DNA of 64,000 nt from Pseudofrankia inefficax. GTDB taxonomy: Bacteria > Actinomycetota > Actinomycetes > Frankiales > Frankiaceae. Below are positions 59,922 through 64,000 of the stretch, one piece after another (position 1 is the stretch's first letter; the number at the start of each line of letters is the position of its first letter). Location of the stretch: assembly GCF_000166135.1 (NCBI RefSeq), contig NC_014666.1, positions 3,472,001 through 3,536,000 of the forward strand. The letters are read 5' to 3'. Both the position numbers and the translations under genes were made by a program. Under the pieces are notes generated by a model, which worked only from the letters and a program-made list of their open reading frames with translations, had not been told where the DNA came from and ran no database searches.

Positions 59922-60973
59922 CCGAACGGCCCACGCCACCCGACGAGCCGCGGCGACCGTCCTGGTGGATCTTCCGGGGGACCGGGCGACCGATGCCGCC
60001 GGACGAGCGGGACCGGCGCTGGCCCCCGCCGCCACCGTGGCGGACCTTCGACGGCGGGCCCGACCTGCCGCCGCCGCCCAGCGACGGGCAGGAGGCCCAG
60101 CGCCGCCTCGGCTCCGGCGCGACCAAGCAGCTGACCACCGAGCACCTCAGCGTCATCAACGCGGCGCTCCATCTGCGCCGGCCACTGCTGGTCACCGGTG
60201 GCCCCGGCTCGGGGAAGTCCACCCTCGCCTACCTGATCGCCCGGGAGCTCGGGCTCGGCCGGGTGCTGCGCTGGCCGATCACGAGCCGCACCACCATGCG
60301 CTCCGGCCTCTACGAGTACGACGCGATCGGCCGGGCCCAGGCCGTCGTGGAGTCGGGTGCCGGCGCCGCCGCGGACCGGTCCGTGCCGCCGATCGGTGAC
60401 TTCGTCCACCTGGGCCCGCTCGGGACGGCGCTGCTGCCGAGAGCCCATCCGCGCGTGCTGCTGGTCGACGAGCTCGACAAGAGCGACTACGACCTCCCGA
60501 ACGACCTGCTGACCATCCTGGAGGACGGCGAGTTCGACCTGCCCGAACTCGTCCGCGTCCGCAACCACGAGCCCGAGACGATGGTCTACACGGCCGACCG
60601 GGGCGACATGGCACCCATCCGCGACGGCATCGTCCGGGTGCACGAGTTCCCGATCATCGTGGTGACCAGCAACGGCGAGCGGGAGTTCCCGGCGGCGTTC
60701 CTGCGCCGGTGCGTGCGCCTCGACGTCCCCGAACCGGACACGGACGCGCTCGTGGACCTGGTCGCCGCGCACTTCCCCGAGGGGGACGGCCAGCATCGGC
60801 GCATCGTGGAGCAGTTCGTCGCCCGACGCCAACAGGGGATGCTCGCCGCCGACCAGCTTCTCAACGCCGCCCATCTGCTGACCTCGGGGGCCCTGGACGG
60901 CGGCGGTCAGGACCAGGCCGACCTGCTGGCCACGATCTGGCGCCGGCTGGATCCGACGGCGAACCTGGGATGA
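59918..60973 (+). CDS. MoxR-type AAA+ ATPase
   Basis: AAA+ ATPase of 351 residues with a Pro-rich N-terminal extension of about 60 residues. The Walker A is TGGPGSGKST near residue 93, Walker B VLLVDELDKSD near residue 184, sensor 1 IIVVTSNGER, and the arginine-finger region FLRRCVRLDVP. It belongs to the MoxR-like group found with vWA and VMAP proteins. It overlaps the genes on both sides by four bases, so the three proteins are made together and probably form one complex. It may act as an NTP-dependent remodelling or chaperone step that arms the vWA/NB-ARC partner. Confidence 0.9.
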   Translation: MTERPTPPDEPRRPSWWIFRGTGRPMPPDERDRRWPPPPPWRTFDGGPDLPPPPSDGQEAQRRLGSGATKQLTTEHLSVINAALHLRRPLLVTGGPGSGKSTLAYLIARELGLGRVLRWPITSRTTMRSGLYEYDAIGRAQAVVESGAGAAADRSVPPIGDFVHLGPLGTALLPRAHPRVLLVDELDKSDYDLPNDLLTILEDGEFDLPELVRVRNHEPETMVYTADRGDMAPIRDGIVRVHEFPIIVVTSNGEREFPAAFLRRCVRLDVPEPDTDALVDLVAAHFPEGDGQHRRIVEQFVARRQQGMLAADQLLNAAHLLTSGALDGGGQDQADLLATIWRRLDPTANLG

Positions 60974-63900
60974 CTCCCGCCGGGGTCCCCGCACGCGGGC
61001 AGCCGGTCGACCCGCGCGACCTCGCGGACGCACTGTGGCTCGCCGCGGTCGCCGCAGACCTGCCGCCTCCCGCGCCGCGGGCCGCGCGCGGGGACGACGA
61101 GACCGAGCGGTCCGGCCCGGATCCGGCCAGCTCCCGCCTTACCGGCCGGCCTGGGCGGGAGGCCGACCGGGCCAGTCCGCGCGACGGCTCGCCGGGGTCG
61201 CCCGCCGGGTCCGCGCCGGCCGTGGACGAGCGGGCCGGCGACCAGTCTTCGGAGAGCTCCACGCGTGACCGAGGCACCTCGACGCGCCCACGCTCCGCCG
61301 GCTGGGCCAGCGCGCGCCGGCGGCGCGGCGGCTGGAGCGAGCCGGCGCCCCCGACGCTGGAATCGCTGGTGACCCAGTGGCGCGAGGTCCACCAGGCGCT
61401 GAACGTGGCGCGCCAGTGGGTGCCCTCGTCCCGGGACGTCGTCCTGGATGACGAGGCGACCGCGCGTCACCTCGCCGACGGGCACTGGCGCCCGGTCTAC
61501 CGGCCGGTGCCCGAGCGGCGGTGGTCACTGACCCTCGTCGTCGACGACAACTGGACCATGTCCGTGTGGCAGAGCCTGGTACCTCGCCTGGTCGCCATGC
61601 TGGAACGGCTTGGCGTCTTCGAGGACGTGCGGCTGTGCTTCCTGGACACCGACGTCGACGATGCCCGCGACCTGCGCCTGCGCGGCAGCAGGCGGGCGCC
61701 GAACGGGTTCTCGCCATCCCGGCTGCTCGAACCGCCGGGCCGGCGGGTCATCTGGGTGCTCACCGACGGGATGGGCACGGCCTGGCGCCGGGGGCTGGCG
61801 GGGCGCGCGGTGTGGACCTGGGCGCGGCGCCTCCCGGTCGCGCTGCTCGGCGCCGTGCCACGGTCGACGCTGCGCTACACCGGCCTGGAGGAGAACCAGG
61901 GCCTGCGACCCGTGACCGACGGCCAGGCCATCGCGGTACCGCTCCTGGAGCCGCATCCGACGTCGCTCGCCCGCTGGGCCGCGCGGCTGACCCAGGACGG
62001 CGCGGGCGGGGGAGAGCTGCCCACCGTCCTGGTCTCGCCGGCGCCGCCCGAGCCGGGCCCGCCCACGGGCGACGGCGGCGACCCGGCCCGGGGCCCGGCG
62101 CTGCCCCGCCGCCAGGTCGACGCCTTCCGCTCCGCCGCGAGCCCCGTGGCGTTCGACCTGGCGACCCACCTGGCGGCGGCCCCGATCACCCGCTCGACGC
62201 TGCGGCCGCTGCTCCGCATGGTGGAGGGGCCGCCGGGGCGCACCACCGCGGCCCTGAGCGAGCTGTTCGCGCACGGGCTGCTGTACCCGGTCGCCGGCTC
62301 GTCGGCGGACGAGACGGACATCGCCTACGAGTTCGCCCCGGGCCTGCGGGAGCGCCTGCTGCCCTACTGCAGCCGCGCCGAGACGGCTCGCGTGCTGCGG
62401 ACCGTGAGCGCCGACCTGGGCCCGAAGGTCACGGCCGTCCGCCACCTCGCCGCCGCCCTGCTGGACCCGGACGGCGTCCCCATCCCGGCGGTCACCCCCG
62501 AGACGGAGGACTTCGTCGCTGTCGAGGCGGTCGCCTTCGCCGCCCTGTCCGGCCCCTACCTGCCCCGCGCCCGCCGCCTCCAGGCCGCGCTCGCCCAGCC
62601 GACGCCAGCCCCGATCGGACGCGTGCCCGCGGTCTGGGGACGTGTCCCGCCGCGGAACCCACGGTTCACCGGCAGGGAAGAGCTGCTGGAGGAGGTGCGG
62701 GTGAACCTGCGGCAACGAAGCGCGGCGCCAGATGTCCCGGCGGCGATCACCGGCATGGTCGGGGTAGGCAAGACTCAGGTCGCCACCGAGTATACGTACC
62801 GGTTCTCGTCCGACTACGACATTGTCTGGTGGATATCGGCTGAGCATTCCACATTGATTGCGGCCTCGCTCATGGATCTTGGTCGAGAATTGAACATGGA
62901 CGTCGGCACCGAGGCTGACTCGGCGGTGCGGAGGGTCGTCGATGCTCTGCGCGCAGGGCAGCCGTACTCGAGATGGCTGCTGGTGTTCGACAATGCTAAC
63001 GAGATAGAAATGGTTCGAAACTATTTTCCGACCGGCACTGCGGGCGACATATTGATCGTCGCGCGGAACACGGCTTGGCTGCGCCTTGCCCGTTGCGTCG
63101 AGGTCGGCCCTTTCACCCGGTCAGAGAGTATTGAGATGCTCCGGCTCGACGACCGGCTCGACGAGGGAATTGATCTACCGGTGGCGGATGCCGACCGGCT
63201 TGCGGCGGCCCTTGGGGACCTACCGCTGGCGGTGGATCAGGCGAGCATCTGGTGCCGTGAGACTGGTATGCCGGTGGGTGAGTACCTACGTCTGTTCGAG
63301 GATAGGAACGTCAACCTGGCTGGGAGCCTGCCTGCTTACGATATTTCGATAGATGTGGCATGGAGCCTCGCGCTCGACCGGATCGAGCAGAGTTCGCCGT
63401 CCGCCTGCCGGATTGCGCAGCTGGTCGCCTTTCTGGCGCCGTTGCCGATTCGCAGGAAGTTCCTCTTCGACGGCCTCGCCGCGTTGAGCATGCCAGAATT
63501 CGACGCGGTGCCACTGAGACCAGTCGAAATGGCCAGGGCGGTAGGGGATCTCAACCGGTACGGTCTGACGCGCGTCGGCCCCGGCGATGACACGATACTG
63601 ATGCAGACTCTCGTCCAACCGGTCGTCGTCAATCGCATGCCGCCGGGCGAGCGTGACCTTGTGCGTGGCGCCGCACGGGCACTGCTGGCGGTCGGCGACC
63701 CGGGCACGCCGGACGACCCCGCCGCCTGGCCTCTCTACGCGGAGCTGTACCCACACCTTCTCGCCACCGACGCGGCGGACAGCGGGGACCCGCGCGTGCG
63801 CGAGACGCTCGTGAACGAGGTCATCTACCTCTTCCGGTGGGGTGACCACGAGCGCAGCCTGGAGCTCGCGACGCAGGTCCACGAGACCTGGGAACAGACC

Positions 63901-64000
63901 ATCGGCGAGGAGGCGCCCGAGATGGTGCGTCTCGCAGGCTGGCTTGGCCGGCTTCATCACGCGAACGGCCACTACGACGAGGCCGCGCGGATCAACTCCC
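60970..64000 (+). CDS. vWA-like / NB-ARC / TPR protein (SAV_2336-FxsT type), truncated by window end
   Basis: Open reading frame of 1010 codons without a stop up to the last base. Residues 130-330 resemble the SAV_2336 N-terminal vWA-like domain: the MIDAS line VVDDNWTM (D192, N194, T196) is degenerate, with VLTDGMG near residue 263. A winged-helix-like region spans about 395-475. An NB-ARC STAND NTPase follows: P-loop GMVGVGKTQ at 595-603, Walker B WLLVFDNA near 664, GDLPLAVDQA near 748. TPR-like helices begin near 920. It overlaps the AAA gene by four bases (ATGA). This is the predicted sensor and switch of the unit; TPRs may read the invader signal. The G+C content falls to about 50% in parts of 62780-63640. 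Confidence 0.85.
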   Translation, partial: MTPAGVPARGQPVDPRDLADALWLAAVAADLPPPAPRAARGDDETERSGPDPASSRLTGRPGREADRASPRDGSPGSPAGSAPAVDERAGDQSSESSTRDRGTSTRPRSAGWASARRRRGGWSEPAPPTLESLVTQWREVHQALNVARQWVPSSRDVVLDDEATARHLADGHWRPVYRPVPERRWSLTLVVDDNWTMSVWQSLVPRLVAMLERLGVFEDVRLCFLDTDVDDARDLRLRGSRRAPNGFSPSRLLEPPGRRVIWVLTDGMGTAWRRGLAGRAVWTWARRLPVALLGAVPRSTLRYTGLEENQGLRPVTDGQAIAVPLLEPHPTSLARWAARLTQDGAGGGELPTVLVSPAPPEPGPPTGDGGDPARGPALPRRQVDAFRSAASPVAFDLATHLAAAPITRSTLRPLLRMVEGPPGRTTAALSELFAHGLLYPVAGSSADETDIAYEFAPGLRERLLPYCSRAETARVLRTVSADLGPKVTAVRHLAAALLDPDGVPIPAVTPETEDFVAVEAVAFAALSGPYLPRARRLQAALAQPTPAPIGRVPAVWGRVPPRNPRFTGREELLEEVRVNLRQRSAAPDVPAAITGMVGVGKTQVATEYTYRFSSDYDIVWWISAEHSTLIAASLMDLGRELNMDVGTEADSAVRRVVDALRAGQPYSRWLLVFDNANEIEMVRNYFPTGTAGDILIVARNTAWLRLARCVEVGPFTRSESIEMLRLDDRLDEGIDLPVADADRLAAALGDLPLAVDQASIWCRETGMPVGEYLRLFEDRNVNLAGSLPAYDISIDVAWSLALDRIEQSSPSACRIAQLVAFLAPLPIRRKFLFDGLAALSMPEFDAVPLRPVEMARAVGDLNRYGLTRVGPGDDTILMQTLVQPVVVNRMPPGERDLVRGAARALLAVGDPGTPDDPAAWPLYAELYPHLLATDAADSGDPRVRETLVNEVIYLFRWGDHERSLELATQVHETWEQTIGEEAPEMVRLAGWLGRLHHANGHYDEAARINS

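Overview
The window is a G+C-rich (mostly about 70% or more), gene-dense piece of an actinobacterial chromosome. Frequent GTG/TTG starts, ATGA/GTGA stop-start overlaps and several leaderless promoters fit this. So do F420/LLM-type oxidoreductases, a DUF574 methyltransferase, many TetR regulators, CaiB/BaiF and crotonase paralogues, and a vWA/NB-ARC/TPR protein with an AAA ATPase. The gene content resembles Frankiaceae or a close relative, but that assignment is inference. I saw no rRNA, tRNA, CRISPR array, IS element or phage gene.

Bases 1-27000 are a large catabolic island. A P450 with its ferredoxin (269-1719) leads in. Next come an SDR/crotonase pair on the minus strand and a plus-strand operon of acyl-CoA carboxylase beta and alpha, an AtuA-type protein, a TetR regulator, a DinB-like protein and a crotonase (3402-10984). 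Together these resemble the acyclic-terpene (Atu) and leucine (Liu) routes, in which a branched enoyl-CoA is carboxylated, hydrated and cleaved. A D-aminoacylase-like hydrolase, an amidohydrolase, a fused double CaiB/BaiF protein, an NTF2-like protein, an LLM oxidoreductase, a Baeyer-Villiger-type monooxygenase, three acyl-CoA dehydrogenases, another crotonase, a GntR/FCD regulator, a cupin and a second amidohydrolase follow. Six intergenic regions here carry a shared AT-rich palindrome close to GATATCTRATATS, which suggests one regulon.

Bases 27000-32000 hold a ribose-type ABC importer (lipoprotein, double ATPase, permease) followed by a citryl-CoA-lyase-like gene. The last copy of the palindrome sits in its promoter, so the importer may bring in the substrate of the island. 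The binding-protein gene seems to start at ATT. A 44-bp perfect palindrome separates it from the ATPase gene.

Bases 32000-44430 are mixed: an exported or membrane-anchored esterase, a coupled flippase-like/GT4/PIG-L-deacetylase operon, a two-component system, a strip of gene relics, a DUF574 methyltransferase, a Sel1-repeat protein, a divergent NmrA-reductase/AraC pair and an NDMA-type alcohol dehydrogenase. Bases 44448-53542 form a second catabolic set: TetR, CaiB/BaiF, PNPOx-like protein, amidohydrolase, TetR, a membrane protein, a diiron-like hydrolase, and TetR with P450. Five short tandem-repeat arrays lie at or beside gene 3' ends between 33281 and 54928.

Bases 53700-58106 look like core genome: a LapA-type membrane protein, a thioesterase, a metallo-beta-lactamase-fold hydrolase, ParA and a site-2-protease homologue without an intact HExxH. 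The right end (58434-64000) carries a compact three-gene unit: an EAD/VMAP-C protein, a MoxR AAA ATPase and a vWA-like/NB-ARC/TPR protein that runs off the window. It matches the organisation of predicted vWA-MoxR-VMAP biological-conflict systems. Its NB-ARC segment has a much lower G+C content than the rest of the gene.
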